NCBI GenBank assembly: GCA_025358305.1 | Contig: JANYJZ010000029.1 | Coordinates: 1 to 60,621 of the forward strand | DNA: 60,621 nucleotides | Reading direction: 5' to 3' | DNA from: Ignavibacteriota bacterium | Lineage (GTDB): Bacteria; Bacteroidota; Ignavibacteria; UBA10030; SZUA-254 | Shown here: piece by piece, positions 19,813 through 27,433 of the stretch | Layout of the letters: the number at the start of each line of letters is the position of its first letter | How positions within the stretch are numbered: position 1 is the stretch's first letter | The notes under the pieces: model-generated | Seen by the model: only the letters and a program-made list of their open reading frames with translations | Databases searched by the model: none | Told to the model about the DNA's origin: nothing | Translations under genes and position numbers: made by a program

Positions 19813-20540
19813 CAAAGGGCCGGGCTTTTCTCCGCCACCTGGTCCGAGACGAGGATGCGTCCGCAGTGCTCGCACATGAACAATTTCGTGTTCTGCCGGA
19901 TCTCCAGCATCTTCTGGGGAGGCACGCGGCTGAAGCATCCTCCGCAGGCGCCGCGCTTCACAGGAACGACGGCCGTGCCGCCCTTCGCCCGCTGGATGCG
20001 TTCATAGCGGTCGAAGTCTTCCTTCTTGATGCGGGCGAGGAGCTTTTCCCTCTCGTGCCGGAACTTCAGTTCCTCTTTTTCGTGCTCCTTGTTCACCTCT
20101 TTGAGTTCCTTCTTGCGCTCGTCGTAGTCGACGCTGATCTCTTCGAGCTGGGTCGCGACGACGACGGCGTCGGTCTTTGCGAGCTGCATCCTCCCCTCGA
20201 GGAGCTCCATGTCCTTCTGAAGCTTGATGGAGCGCTCCTGCGCGAGTTCGATCTCCTTCGTCAGCGCGTCGTACTGCTTGTTGTTCTTCACCTGGAGTTG
20301 CTGCCCCTTATACTTTTCCGCTTTCTCCGCCAGGGTCACGATGTCGCTGTCGGCCTTGTCCCGCTCGACCTTCGACTGCTTCACCGTCTTCTCCAGCTCC
20401 TTGAGGCGCGACGTCATCTCGTTGACCTTCGCCTCGAGTTCCGCCACGACCGCAGGGAGGTCCCCTTTGAGTTCATGGATCTCCTGGAGCTGCAGATCGA
20501 CCTGTTGAAGTGCGTACAAGAGTCTTAACGTATTTTCCAC
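19812..20540 (-). CDS. Coiled-coil protein with C4 zinc ribbon (CdsZ/DUF164 type)
   Basis: Protein of 242 residues: a long heptad-rich helical hairpin (about 5-180) followed by a C4 zinc ribbon with CGGC near 200 and CEHC near 225. This architecture matches the widespread family that includes chlamydial CdsZ and Helicobacter HP0958, implicated as an RNA- or protein-binding chaperone or regulator. The gene almost always stands next to a Nif3-like gene, as here (11 nt apart). It is coupled to the RNase HI gene by a TGATG overlap. Confidence 0.9.
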   Translation of the reverse strand: MENTLRLLYALQQVDLQLQEIHELKGDLPAVVAELEAKVNEMTSRLKELEKTVKQSKVERDKADSDIVTLAEKAEKYKGQQLQVKNNKQYDALTKEIELAQERSIKLQKDMELLEGRMQLAKTDAVVVATQLEEISVDYDERKKELKEVNKEHEKEELKFRHEREKLLARIKKEDFDRYERIQRAKGGTAVVPVKRGACGGCFSRVPPQKMLEIRQNTKLFMCEHCGRILVSDQVAEKSPAL

Positions 20541-20551
20541 TCTGTTCTCCT

Positions 20552-21664
20552 TTATGACGAAAAGTATTGGACTGAGTTCTTGCTTGCGCGCGAAACAACG
20601 ATACGAATGTGTTCTTTCCGGACCTTGTCATTCTGCCGCAGGTACCGGGCGACGGCGGCGACGGCGGGAAGCTCCGTCTCATAATGCCCGGCGTCGATGA
20701 GCGCCATGCGCCCGTCCGGCTCCTGGAACGCGTGGTAGCGGATATCCGAGGTGACGAACGCGTCCGCTCCGCGCGCCATCGCCGCGGCCATGTACTCTGA
20801 ACCGCTCCCACCGCAGACCGCGACCGTCCGGATGAGGCTCTGGAGGTCACCGCAGTACCGGAGCGCGGGAACCTTCAGGCGCAAGCGCACGCGCGTGAGA
20901 AATTGTTTCAGCCGCATCGGCCGCTTGAGCGCGCCGATCGCCCCGGCGCCGACGGACGCGGAAGCGTTTTCGATCCGGTAGATGTCGTACGCCGGTTCTT
21001 CGTAGGGGTGCGCGGCCCGAAGCGCCCCGATGACCCGCTCCACGTTCCAATCGTCAGCGACCATCTCGAGCCGAAGCTCCTCTGCCTGTTCGAGCCGGCC
21101 TCCAGCGCCGACGAACGGCCGGGCGGCGGCGCCGGGGAGGAACGTCCCCATTCCGTCCGACATGTAGGAGCAGTTCGTGTACGCTCCGATCACGCCGGCC
21201 CCTTCGAGCGCCATCGCTGCGCGGAGGGTGTCGGCGTGTTCGCGCGGCACGAACGTGACGATCTTCTGCCGCCGGTGCTGTTCCGGCGAGAGGACGGCCG
21301 GTCCCTGGAGTTCAAGCGCCTGCGCCAGCGCGGACGAGACGCCGCCGGTAGCAACGTCGAGGTTCGTATGGGCGGTGAACACCGCGATGCCGCTCCGGAG
21401 GAGGGCCGAGACCATCCTGCCCGTCCGCTCACCCGTGTTGATGGAGCGAAGCGGGCGAAAGAACATTGGATGGTGGCTGATGATGACGTCGATCTTTTGC
21501 GCCCGCGCCTCTTCGATCACTGCGTCGGTCACGTCGAGTGCGACGAGGATCCCGCGGACCCGCTTGTTCATCGCGCCAAGCTCGAGGCCGACATTGTCCT
21601 TCTCCCACGCGAGCGAGGGATGTGCCCATGAGTCAAGGAGTCCTTTGATGTCATGGATCGTCAT
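20552..21664 (-). CDS. Nif3-like dinuclear metal protein (DUF34)
   Basis: Protein of 370 residues from the ATG at 21664. Nif3/DUF34 proteins form toroidal hexamers with a dimetal site; a true enzymatic role is unsettled, and the old GTP cyclohydrolase label should not be assumed. Metal-site motifs are present: ISHHPMFF near 64, TAHTNLDVA near 97 and DAGHYETELP near 327. The central inserted domain (about 130-240, with HPYEEPAYDI) is the PII-like insert of long bacterial members. No Shine-Dalgarno is obvious. The gene begins only 20 nt after a strong intrinsic terminator (21684-21714), so its expression may depend on read-through. Confidence 0.9.
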   Translation of the reverse strand: MTIHDIKGLLDSWAHPSLAWEKDNVGLELGAMNKRVRGILVALDVTDAVIEEARAQKIDVIISHHPMFFRPLRSINTGERTGRMVSALLRSGIAVFTAHTNLDVATGGVSSALAQALELQGPAVLSPEQHRRQKIVTFVPREHADTLRAAMALEGAGVIGAYTNCSYMSDGMGTFLPGAAARPFVGAGGRLEQAEELRLEMVADDWNVERVIGALRAAHPYEEPAYDIYRIENASASVGAGAIGALKRPMRLKQFLTRVRLRLKVPALRYCGDLQSLIRTVAVCGGSGSEYMAAAMARGADAFVTSDIRYHAFQEPDGRMALIDAGHYETELPAVAAVARYLRQNDKVRKEHIRIVVSRASKNSVQYFSS

Positions 21665-21683
21665 GCTGTCGGGCCGGGCTGAG

Positions 21684-21714
21684 AAAAAAAATGTCCCGTT
21701 ACGGGGAACGGGAC
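21684..21714 (-). terminator. Strong intrinsic terminator just ahead of the Nif3 gene
   Basis: On the minus strand GTCCCGTT and AACGGGAC (21693-21714, 8 bp, 6-nt loop) are followed by an uninterrupted run of eight T (21684-21691). It ends the short transcript of the 37-residue ORF and lies directly before the Nif3 start codon, as in transcription attenuators. Confidence 0.8.
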
Positions 21715-21728
21715 AAAAGGTGGTGCGT

Positions 21729-21842
21729 TCAAATCTTTCCTGACACAAGCTTGGCGATCCCTTCGGCGACCTGCTGCGTTTGGATCTTTCCAGCAGCGTG
21801 CGTCACCCGGGGGAAAAACATATGTCGTCCAACTCGCGTCAT
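21729..21842 (-). CDS. Small leaderless ORF (37 residues) with its own promoter and terminator
   Basis: ATG at 21842, TGA at 21729-21731. The product starts MTRVGRHMFFPRVTHAAG and ends VAEGIAKLVSGKI: basic, with a likely C-terminal amphipathic helix and no cysteines or membrane segment. An internal in-frame ATG at 21821 would give 30 residues. A consensus promoter (21852-21880) puts the transcript start within about three bases of the ATG, and an intrinsic terminator follows 15 nt after the stop, making a complete ~155-nt transcription unit. No family is recognised. It could be a small protein, a leader peptide controlling the Nif3 operon, or a small RNA. Confidence 0.55.
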   Translation of the reverse strand: MTRVGRHMFFPRVTHAAGKIQTQQVAEGIAKLVSGKI

Positions 21843-21851
21843 GTGTCTGTA

Positions 21852-21880
21852 AATATACGGAGATTGTATGAAAAAATCAA
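21852..21880 (-). promoter_or_regulatory. Promoter of the 37-residue ORF / Nif3 leader
   Basis: Minus-strand TTGATT (21875-21880), 17-bp spacer, TATATT (21852-21857). Predicted start about 21845, practically at the ATG (21842). Confidence 0.7.
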
Positions 21881-21926
21881 GGAATGGGAGCAAAAAACTC
21901 GAAAAGGGGGTACAAAGGGGGAAAGG

Positions 21927-22562
21927 CTACAGGCCCTGGGAGGTGATATCGCGAAGTTTGATGATCTGTTTTTCCAGGAGGGAGATATTGGCGTTCAGCT
22001 TGGTGAGGAGATCGCGTTCCTCGCTGGGGACCTGATGCCGAGAGAGGATATCCGTGCTGATCTTGATGGCCGCCAAGGGGTTGTTGAACTCGTGGCACAT
22101 GGTGACGATGAGCTCCTGGATGGCTTCCGAGGCGTGCTTGCGCTGTTCCGCCTCCTTGATGCGGTGCTTCAGGCTGACGCGGTCGAGGACACCAGCGATC
22201 GACCGGGGAAGCGTCGTCTCGATCATTTCCTCCTTGACAAGGTAGTCTTCGACCCCGTACTTCATGGCCTCGATGGCCACCCGGAAATCCTTGTTGGACG
22301 TAAGCAAAATGATCGGAATTGCGTTCTTTTCGTCAAAAAGCCGCTTTATGACCTCGATCCCGTTCGAATTCGGGAGGTAATAATCCATCAAGATAAGGTC
22401 CGTCTCAGGGTGCGCTTTGAGGTAGGCGACGGCGGCCTCGCCGTCGTTCACCCAATCCATGACGAACTGCCGGTTCTGAAAGGTCCGAAGATGGTGCTTG
22501 GTGATCGCCGCGTATTCCGCGTCGTCGTCAACCAGGAGAATATGTGTCGTAGGTTCAGCCAT
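21927..22562 (-). CDS. Response-regulator receiver fused to a HisKA dimerisation domain, no ATPase
   Basis: Protein of 211 residues. Residues 5-125 are a CheY-like receiver with the acid pocket VDDD (11-14), phospho-acceptor Asp60 (LILMDYY), Thr near 88 and Lys near 110. After a helical linker, residues 150-211 match a histidine-kinase DHp domain, with the H-box CHEFNNPLAAIK (His157). The reading frame stops there: no N, G1 or G2 box of the catalytic domain exists, and none lies downstream. It may act as a phosphotransfer or scaffold protein or accept phosphate from a kinase in trans. It is transcribed divergently from the GAF/GGDEF-like gene. Its promoter is at 22584-22612, with AAGGA before the ATG. 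Confidence 0.85.
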   Translation of the reverse strand: MAEPTTHILLVDDDAEYAAITKHHLRTFQNRQFVMDWVNDGEAAVAYLKAHPETDLILMDYYLPNSNGIEVIKRLFDEKNAIPIILLTSNKDFRVAIEAMKYGVEDYLVKEEMIETTLPRSIAGVLDRVSLKHRIKEAEQRKHASEAIQELIVTMCHEFNNPLAAIKISTDILSRHQVPSEERDLLTKLNANISLLEKQIIKLRDITSQGL

Positions 22563-22583
22563 GAATTCCTTCTCAGATCTTCA

Positions 22584-22612
22584 ATTATACGGCTTGTTCA
22601 CCTCACTTGCAA
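22584..22612 (-). promoter_or_regulatory. Promoter of the REC-HisKA gene
   Basis: Minus-strand TTGCAA (22607-22612), 17-bp spacer, TATAAT (22584-22589), a perfect -10. The start is near 22577 and the leader about 15 nt, including GAGAAGGA. Confidence 0.75.
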
Positions 22613-22696
22613 GGAATATCGTACACCGGATAGAAGGGAAAGGAATCCGGCCGACCCCGGGGGAGCTCGCGGCGAGGGGGGCGTACCGGTTCGGTA

Positions 22697-22727
22697 CCGC
22701 GAGAAAGACGTGCCGCGAGAAAGACGT
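22697..22727 (+). repeat. Tandem 15-bp direct repeat upstream of a promoter
   Basis: CCGCGAGAAAGACGT occurs twice (22697-22711 and 22713-22727), perfect copies one base apart. The second copy ends 9 nt before the -35 box of the GAF/GGDEF-like gene. A small inverted repeat, GTACCG-GTT-CGGTAC (22683-22697), abuts the first copy. Paired direct repeats at this place are typical activator sites. Confidence 0.7.
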
Positions 22728-22736
22728 CATTTCCAA

Positions 22737-22765
22737 TTGACTTTCATTGCACAAATGCGTAGATT
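22737..22765 (+). promoter_or_regulatory. Promoter of the GAF/GGDEF-like gene
   Basis: TTGACT (22737-22742), 17-bp spacer, TAGATT (22760-22765). Predicted start about 22772, leader about 48 nt. Confidence 0.65.
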
Positions 22766-22819
22766 TAGGCATTTTCCGAGGAACTCTATCCGCCACATTG
22801 TCAAGGAAAACCGGCCAGC

Positions 22820-24811
22820 ATGCTGAGGAAAGAAGAAGTAGAAAGCTTCTTTGAAAAATTGAGCGCCCATGACGGGATCGTTCTTGCCGTCGGCGTCGGA
22901 GCCTTGGTCCTCGGGATCCTCGTCGACGTCTTCGTCCTCCGGCTCATTTGCCTGCTCCTGGTTGTGGGATCTGCAGGCGTCACGGTGATGTTCCTCCGTT
23001 CGAAGCAGATCGTCGGAAATCGGCCCGCCGCTCCCCGATCGTCTCACGTCTGGCCACCATCAGAAGGCGCATCCATGAAGAAACTCGTGTTCGATGATTA
23101 TCAGTCCCCTGACGACGAGCCGATCCCTCCGGCGCCGGGCGACGACGAGCGCTCGCACGATCTCACGCCGAGGACGACGCGGGGGGCCCAGGCCATCGCC
23201 GATGCCCCGGCGATGAAGTTCCGTCCGTTCAAACCGACCGCGCGCCACGATGTCCACAACGCGGTCCGCGAATTCCAGATCTCCGATTTCTTCGACGCCG
23301 ACTCCGAGATCTACAAAGGCGACACCGAGCCGCGCGCCGAGTTTGACTTCCTCCTCCTGAAGGTCCTCACCGCGGTGAAAGAGGTGCTCTTCGCGCACTC
23401 GGTCGCGTTCTTCTGGGCGAACAGGGAGAAGCAGCAGATGGTCCTGGAAACGCGCGTCACCGAGAGCGAGCATTTCATACCGACGCGCCGCTTTTCCTTC
23501 GGGCACGATCTCGTGAGCAAGGTCGCGCTCACCGGAAAGCCCGAGCTCGTCACCGAGATCAACCCGAGCTCCGAGCGGGAGCTCTTCCCGTATTACAACG
23601 TGCCGGTCGCGGTGAAGTCATTCGCGGGCGTGCCGGTCTATTTCAGCAAGCCGTCCGCCGAGGCGCACGACGACCTGCCGGTGGGCGTCGTCATCGTCGA
23701 CGGGGTGGCCGAGGACGAGTTCGGTCCGGAGACCCTCGCGCTCCTTGGGCAATTCACGAAGCTCATTTCCGCGCTCATCAAGAGCTATACCGACAAGTAC
23801 GACCTCCTCCTCGATTCCGAGCTCCTGAGGTCGATTCGGAGGCTCCAGGAGCGGATCAAGAAGGACTTTTCGCCCGATGCGATCGTGCAGATCCTGGCGG
23901 AAGAGACCTCGAAGCTCATCAACTGGGACTATCTTTCGGTCGTCCTCTACGACGAGACCCGGCGTGCGTGGGTCGCGAAGAAGGTGACGAACCGCTCGCA
24001 CCATCCGTACATCACGCCGGAGCAGCCGATCGACTTTCCGGAGAGCATCGTTGGTCAGACGATCAAGAACAACCTCCACACGTCGATCGACAACCTCGAG
24101 GCGAGCGCGACGCCCCGGTATTTTCAGGGCGAGAAGCTTGAACGGAAGGGCGCCTTCGTTTCCGTGCCGATCAGCTCCCTCAACAAGTGCTACGGCGCCG
24201 TGAACATCGAGAGCCGGGAGCACTACAATTTTTCGCGCCAGGACACGGAGATGCTCTACCGCCTCGCGGAGAACGTCGCATCCGCCCTCGAGATACTCTA
24301 CCTCAACGAGATCATCAGCGAGTACGTCATCGTGGACGACGCGACGGGCATGTATTCGAAGAAGTTCTTCCTTCAAAAGGTCGAGGATGAGCTTCACCGG
24401 GCCGACGACACGGGCAGCGAACTGTCGCTCCTGTTCCTGACGATCGACAAGGCCGCCGAGGTGGAGCACCGCTTCGGCAAAGAGGGCTTTGAGCGCGTCA
24501 TCGTCGCGCTCGCGAAAGCGGTCAGAGCGAGCGTCCGGTCCTACGACGTCGTCGGCCGCTACGACTTCAACCGGTTTGGGATCGTCCTCGTCAACACGGC
24601 GTCGAACGAGGCGTACCTCTGGGCCGAGAAGATCCGGAAGAACGTCGCCGGCCACGTCATCAACCTCGACGGAAAGAGTTTCTCCGTCACGATCAGCATC
24701 GGCGTGTGCGGCGCGCTCGAGGGCATGCGCAAGGAAGAGTTGCTCGGCAACGCCACCGCGGTCATCAACCGGGCGTCGGAAGCCGGCGGCAATACCGTCA
24801 GAGTATTTTAA
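22820..24811 (+). CDS. Membrane-anchored protein with two GAF domains and a degenerate GGDEF domain
   Basis: Protein of 663 residues. Two closely spaced membrane helices (about 20-59) precede a charged, Pro-rich linker (60-150). Two GAF-type sensor domains follow (about 165-310 and 340-500), then a GGDEF-fold domain (about 505-663). The domain keeps its frame (DDATGMYSKKFFLQKVEDEL, VVGRY..., SVTISIGVCG and a final EAGGNTVRVF), but the signature GG(D/E)EF is replaced by DFNRF in VVGRYDFNRFGIVL. Metal and GTP-binding residues are therefore lost, and diguanylate cyclase activity is unlikely. Nucleotide binding or protein interaction is a possible remaining role. It is divergent from the REC-HisKA gene, with tandem 15-bp repeats between them. 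Confidence 0.85.
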   Translation: MLRKEEVESFFEKLSAHDGIVLAVGVGALVLGILVDVFVLRLICLLLVVGSAGVTVMFLRSKQIVGNRPAAPRSSHVWPPSEGASMKKLVFDDYQSPDDEPIPPAPGDDERSHDLTPRTTRGAQAIADAPAMKFRPFKPTARHDVHNAVREFQISDFFDADSEIYKGDTEPRAEFDFLLLKVLTAVKEVLFAHSVAFFWANREKQQMVLETRVTESEHFIPTRRFSFGHDLVSKVALTGKPELVTEINPSSERELFPYYNVPVAVKSFAGVPVYFSKPSAEAHDDLPVGVVIVDGVAEDEFGPETLALLGQFTKLISALIKSYTDKYDLLLDSELLRSIRRLQERIKKDFSPDAIVQILAEETSKLINWDYLSVVLYDETRRAWVAKKVTNRSHHPYITPEQPIDFPESIVGQTIKNNLHTSIDNLEASATPRYFQGEKLERKGAFVSVPISSLNKCYGAVNIESREHYNFSRQDTEMLYRLAENVASALEILYLNEIISEYVIVDDATGMYSKKFFLQKVEDELHRADDTGSELSLLFLTIDKAAEVEHRFGKEGFERVIVALAKAVRASVRSYDVVGRYDFNRFGIVLVNTASNEAYLWAEKIRKNVAGHVINLDGKSFSVTISIGVCGALEGMRKEELLGNATAVINRASEAGGNTVRVF

Positions 24812-24829
24812 CAACAAGGAGAACTATCC

Positions 24830-25024
24830 ATGGCAAAACAACAATCTTTTGCTGATAAAGCTGCGAAAGCTGCCGCCATCCCGGGCAAAAAGTGCCTGAA
24901 ATGCGGTTCGATCAAGCAGTCCATCCTCTACGTGAGCTCGGAGCCTTCAAAGAATGGCAGCATCCGGTTCAACCACCGCCGCGTGCAGGTCTGCAAGTGT
25001 AACGAGAAAGAGATCTACGCGTAA
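24830..25024 (+). CDS. Small zinc-binding protein, 64 residues
   Basis: Hypothetical protein preceded by AAGGAG. A lysine/alanine-rich N-terminus (ADKAAKAAAIPGKK) leads to a likely zinc site made of CLKC (Cys22, Cys25) and CKC (Cys55, Cys57). It lies 18 nt after the GGDEF-like gene and is probably co-transcribed with it. No characterised family is recognised; a nucleic-acid-associated zinc ribbon is the likeliest class. Confidence 0.75.
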   Translation: MAKQQSFADKAAKAAAIPGKKCLKCGSIKQSILYVSSEPSKNGSIRFNHRRVQVCKCNEKEIYA

Positions 25025-25139
25025 GACTCCCGTTGTTCGTGCATTTATTTGCTCCAGAGGATCATTGATGCGCGCCGGATCCGGCCCCGTCATCGCCGCC
25101 GGACGGACATGCCATAGCATCGTACTGCTCTAGGGGGTC

Positions 25140-25436
25140 ATGGAACACGGGTATCCGGTCATAGAGTTTGAAGCAGTGGTCACCGAGGGCGGAACGCTCG
25201 CCATCCCCGGACCGGTCGCACGCACGCTCGCGCCCGGAACGACCGTCGTCGTGCGGCTCACCCGCGGCTCTGTCCGCGGGGCGTTGCGCCGGCGCGGAGT
25301 GACGGAGGATGAGATCGAGTCGATCGCCGCGCGGCAGCTCGAACCGCGCGAGAACGTCGTCCGGTTCCTCGAAGCGGAAGGGTCGCTGTCGTCGAGCGCC
25401 CGGCTGCGTTCAAGGCCTCGGTCGGGAACGCCCTAG
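25140..25436 (+). CDS. AbrB-like putative antitoxin
   Basis: Protein of 98 residues. The first ~45 residues (FEAVVTEGGTLAIPGPVARTL, then TVVVRLT) look like a swapped-hairpin AbrB/SpoVT DNA-binding fold with the usual I-P-x-x-V pattern. The Arg-rich remainder would contact the toxin. Its stop overlaps the GTG of a PIN-domain gene by one base (TAGTG), the layout of a VapBC-type pair. A 12-bp palindrome, GCCGGATCCGGC (25074-25085), lies about 55 nt upstream and may be its operator. The assignment rests on context plus the short motif. Confidence 0.6.
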   Translation: MEHGYPVIEFEAVVTEGGTLAIPGPVARTLAPGTTVVVRLTRGSVRGALRRRGVTEDEIESIAARQLEPRENVVRFLEAEGSLSSSARLRSRPRSGTP

Positions 25437-25861
25437 TGGCGCCGGCTGCGCGGAAGATCATCGTTCACACCGATGTTCTTATCGACTTCCTGACGCACCG
25501 TTCACGCGGGAGATCGGTGCTGCGGCAGATCATGTCACGCTCGTTCTGTTACACGACCGTCTTCAACGCGATCGAGCTCTTCGCGCTCGCCCGTTCGGAG
25601 CGCGAGAAGCGCGCGGTCGCCGAAGCGCTTTCGTCCATGAAGATCCTCGGCCTCAACGCCAAGAACGCGCCGGCGTACGGCCGCCTCTTCGCTTCGCCCA
25701 GGAAGGCCGGGACGCTCGATCTTCTCGTGGCGGGGCTCTGCATCGAAAGCAAGCTTCCGTTGGTCACGGGAAAAGCGTCGGATTTTCGAGGGATCCGCGG
25801 GCTGAAGGTCCTCACGCCTGCCCAGCTCGAGAGGGAGTACCTGAGCGTCGGGAAGCGCTAA
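25436..25861 (+). CDS. PIN-domain ribonuclease, VapC-like toxin
   Basis: Protein of 141 residues starting at a GTG that overlaps the stop of the AbrB-like gene. PIN-fold acidic residues are in place: Asp in VHTDVLIDFL, Glu in FNAIELFALA, and Asp in LDLLVAGLCIE and KASDF. VapC toxins cut tRNA or rRNA in a Mg2+-dependent way; this target is unknown. The pair lies between a small zinc-protein gene and the microcompartment vertex genes, 42 nt before the first of them. Confidence 0.82.
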   Translation: MAPAARKIIVHTDVLIDFLTHRSRGRSVLRQIMSRSFCYTTVFNAIELFALARSEREKRAVAEALSSMKILGLNAKNAPAYGRLFASPRKAGTLDLLVAGLCIESKLPLVTGKASDFRGIRGLKVLTPAQLEREYLSVGKR

Positions 25862-25903
25862 CTTCGTACCGGGCAATTCGTACACTACTATCAGGGTGCC
25901 ACC

Positions 25904-26173
25904 ATGTTTCTCGGAAAAGTCATCGGAACGGTCTGGGCGACGCGCAAGGACGAAGAGCTCGTCGGCATGAAGTTCCAGATCGTCAAGCACGTCGCTCTGG
26001 ACTACACGCTGAAGGAGTCCTTCGTGGTGGCGGTCGATACCGTCCAGGCGGGCGTCGGAGACGTCGTCCTCGTCTGCAGCGGCAGCTCCGCGCGGCTGAC
26101 GGCGCAGACGAAGAACAAACCGGTCGACGCCGTCATCATGGCGGTCGTCGACAAGCTCGACATTCCGGACTGA
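25904..26173 (+). CDS. Bacterial microcompartment vertex protein, EutN/CcmL family (first copy)
   Basis: Protein of 89 residues, the standard size of BMC-P pentamers that cap the vertices of carboxysomes and metabolosomes. Family features: MFLGKVIGTVWATRKDE at the N-terminus, AVDTVQAGVGDVVLVCSGSSAR in the middle and the closing AVIMAVVDKLDI. Length and motifs are complete. It is followed after 41 nt by a second, diverged copy. No BMC-H/T shell gene or enzyme operon is adjacent; the likeliest cargo in view is the aldehyde dehydrogenase at 12-13.6 kb. Confidence 0.92.
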   Translation: MFLGKVIGTVWATRKDEELVGMKFQIVKHVALDYTLKESFVVAVDTVQAGVGDVVLVCSGSSARLTAQTKNKPVDAVIMAVVDKLDIPD

Positions 26174-26214
26174 GCGCAACCGGCGTTCAACGCAACGACG
26201 ACAAGGGACCAGCG

Positions 26215-26484
26215 ATGTTTTTCGCGAAAGTGATCGGAACGGTCTGGGCGACGAGGAAGGACGAGCATCTCCTCAACTTCAAGATCCAGATGATCCAGCC
26301 GCTCAACGCCAAGCGCGAGCCGGCGGGCGATCCGTTCGCCGCCGTCGATACGGTCGGCGCGGGGCCGGGAGAGACCGTGCTCTATATCTCCTCGCGCGAA
26401 GCGACCATACCGCTTCCCGTCGAGATGGCGCCGGTCGATGCGAGCATCGTCGGGATCGTCGACCGGATCGACCTCGCGACCTGA
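26215..26484 (+). CDS. Bacterial microcompartment vertex protein, EutN/CcmL family (second copy)
   Basis: Protein of 89 residues; ATG at 26215 with AAGGGA upstream (longer upstream frames read through the neighbours). It shares KVIGTVWATRKDE with the first copy and has the same AAVDTVGAGPGETVLYISSREA and SIVGIVDRIDL landmarks, but differs widely in between (it carries an extra NAKREPAGDPF loop). Two different vertex paralogues suggest distinct vertex positions or mixed pentamers. The primary sigma factor gene follows after 85 nt. Confidence 0.92.
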   Translation: MFFAKVIGTVWATRKDEHLLNFKIQMIQPLNAKREPAGDPFAAVDTVGAGPGETVLYISSREATIPLPVEMAPVDASIVGIVDRIDLAT

Positions 26485-26569
26485 GGGAACAAGAGCGGCG
26501 GCAGTAGCGTAAGAGGTAGAAGAACGGACACAGGATCGTATCTCGGCAGGCGCACTAACAAGGGATCTC

Positions 26570-27427
26570 ATGGCAAAAGTCAATAAGCAGTACACAAATC
26601 GCGAAAGTCAGTCGCTCGACAAGTATCTCCAGGAGATCGGCAGGGTCGAACTCCTCGATCCCGAGGAGGAGATAGACCTTGCCCGACGGATCAAGAAGGG
26701 CGACCAGAAGGCACTGGAAAAGCTCACGAAGGCGAACCTCCGTTTCGTCGTGAGCGTCGCCAAGCAGTACCAGAACCAGGGGCTCTCCTTGGGGGACCTC
26801 ATCAACGAGGGAAACCTCGGACTCATCAAGGCGGCCAAGCGGTTCGACGAGACGCGCGGATTCAAGTTCATCTCGTACGCGGTGTGGTGGATCCGGCAGT
26901 CGATCCTTCAGGCGCTCGCCGAACAGTCCCGGATCGTGCGCCTCCCCTTGAACCGCGTCGGGGCGCTCAATAAGATCGGGAAGGCCTTCAGCACGCTCGA
27001 GCAGGAGTTCGAGCGCGAACCGAGCGCGAGCGAGCTCGCCGAAGAGCTCGACATGTCACTCTTCGAGGTCGCCGATACGCTGAAGATCTCGGGACGCCAC
27101 CTTTCGATGGACGCGCCGTTCGCCCAAGGAGAGGATAATCGGCTCCTCGACGTCATCCAGGATGAACGGACGCCGCTTCCCGACCACGCGCTCATCAAGG
27201 AGTCCTTGAGCAAGGAGGTCGAACGCGCCCTCGGAACGCTCACGGAGCGCGAGGCGGAGGTCATACGGCTCTACTTCGGCCTCGGCCGCGAGCATTCCTT
27301 GACGCTCGAGGAGATCGGCGAGAAGTTTCAGCTCACCCGCGAGCGGGTCCGGCAGATCAAGGAAAAGGCCATCCGCCGCCTGCGGCACGCGTCGCGCAGC
27401 AAGCAGCTCCGGGCCTACCTCGGCTGA
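26570..27427 (+). CDS. rpoD: Primary RNA polymerase sigma factor, sigma-70 group 1
   Basis: Protein of 285 residues. As in Bacteroidota and Chlorobiota, region 1.1 and the non-conserved insert are missing. Regions in order: 1.2 ([15 protein letters not shown]), 2 ([46 protein letters not shown]), 3 ([13 protein letters not shown]) and 4 ([15 protein letters not shown], then [29 protein letters not shown]). The region 2.4 segment [10 protein letters not shown] is the canonical -10 reader. An AAGGGA site precedes the ATG. The uniform TTGnnn-17-TAnnnT promoters in this window presumably report its specificity. Confidence 0.95.
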   Translation: MAKVNKQYTNRESQSLDKYLQEIGRVELLDPEEEIDLARRIKKGDQKALEKLTKANLRFVVSVAKQYQNQGLSLGDLINEGNLGLIKAAKRFDETRGFKFISYAVWWIRQSILQALAEQSRIVRLPLNRVGALNKIGKAFSTLEQEFEREPSASELAEELDMSLFEVADTLKISGRHLSMDAPFAQGEDNRLLDVIQDERTPLPDHALIKESLSKEVERALGTLTEREAEVIRLYFGLGREHSLTLEEIGEKFQLTRERVRQIKEKAIRRLRHASRSKQLRAYLG

Positions 27428-27433
27428 CGCCCC

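Noticed and set aside
20552-21664. Naming the Nif3 protein a GTP cyclohydrolase
   Set aside because: That label comes from limited evidence on one homologue. The sequence only supports the DUF34/Nif3 dimetal fold.
21717-21790. Possible tRNA, because GTTCAAATC resembles a T-loop
   Set aside because: No acceptor, anticodon or D stem can be formed around it. The sequence is the end of the 37-codon ORF and its terminator.
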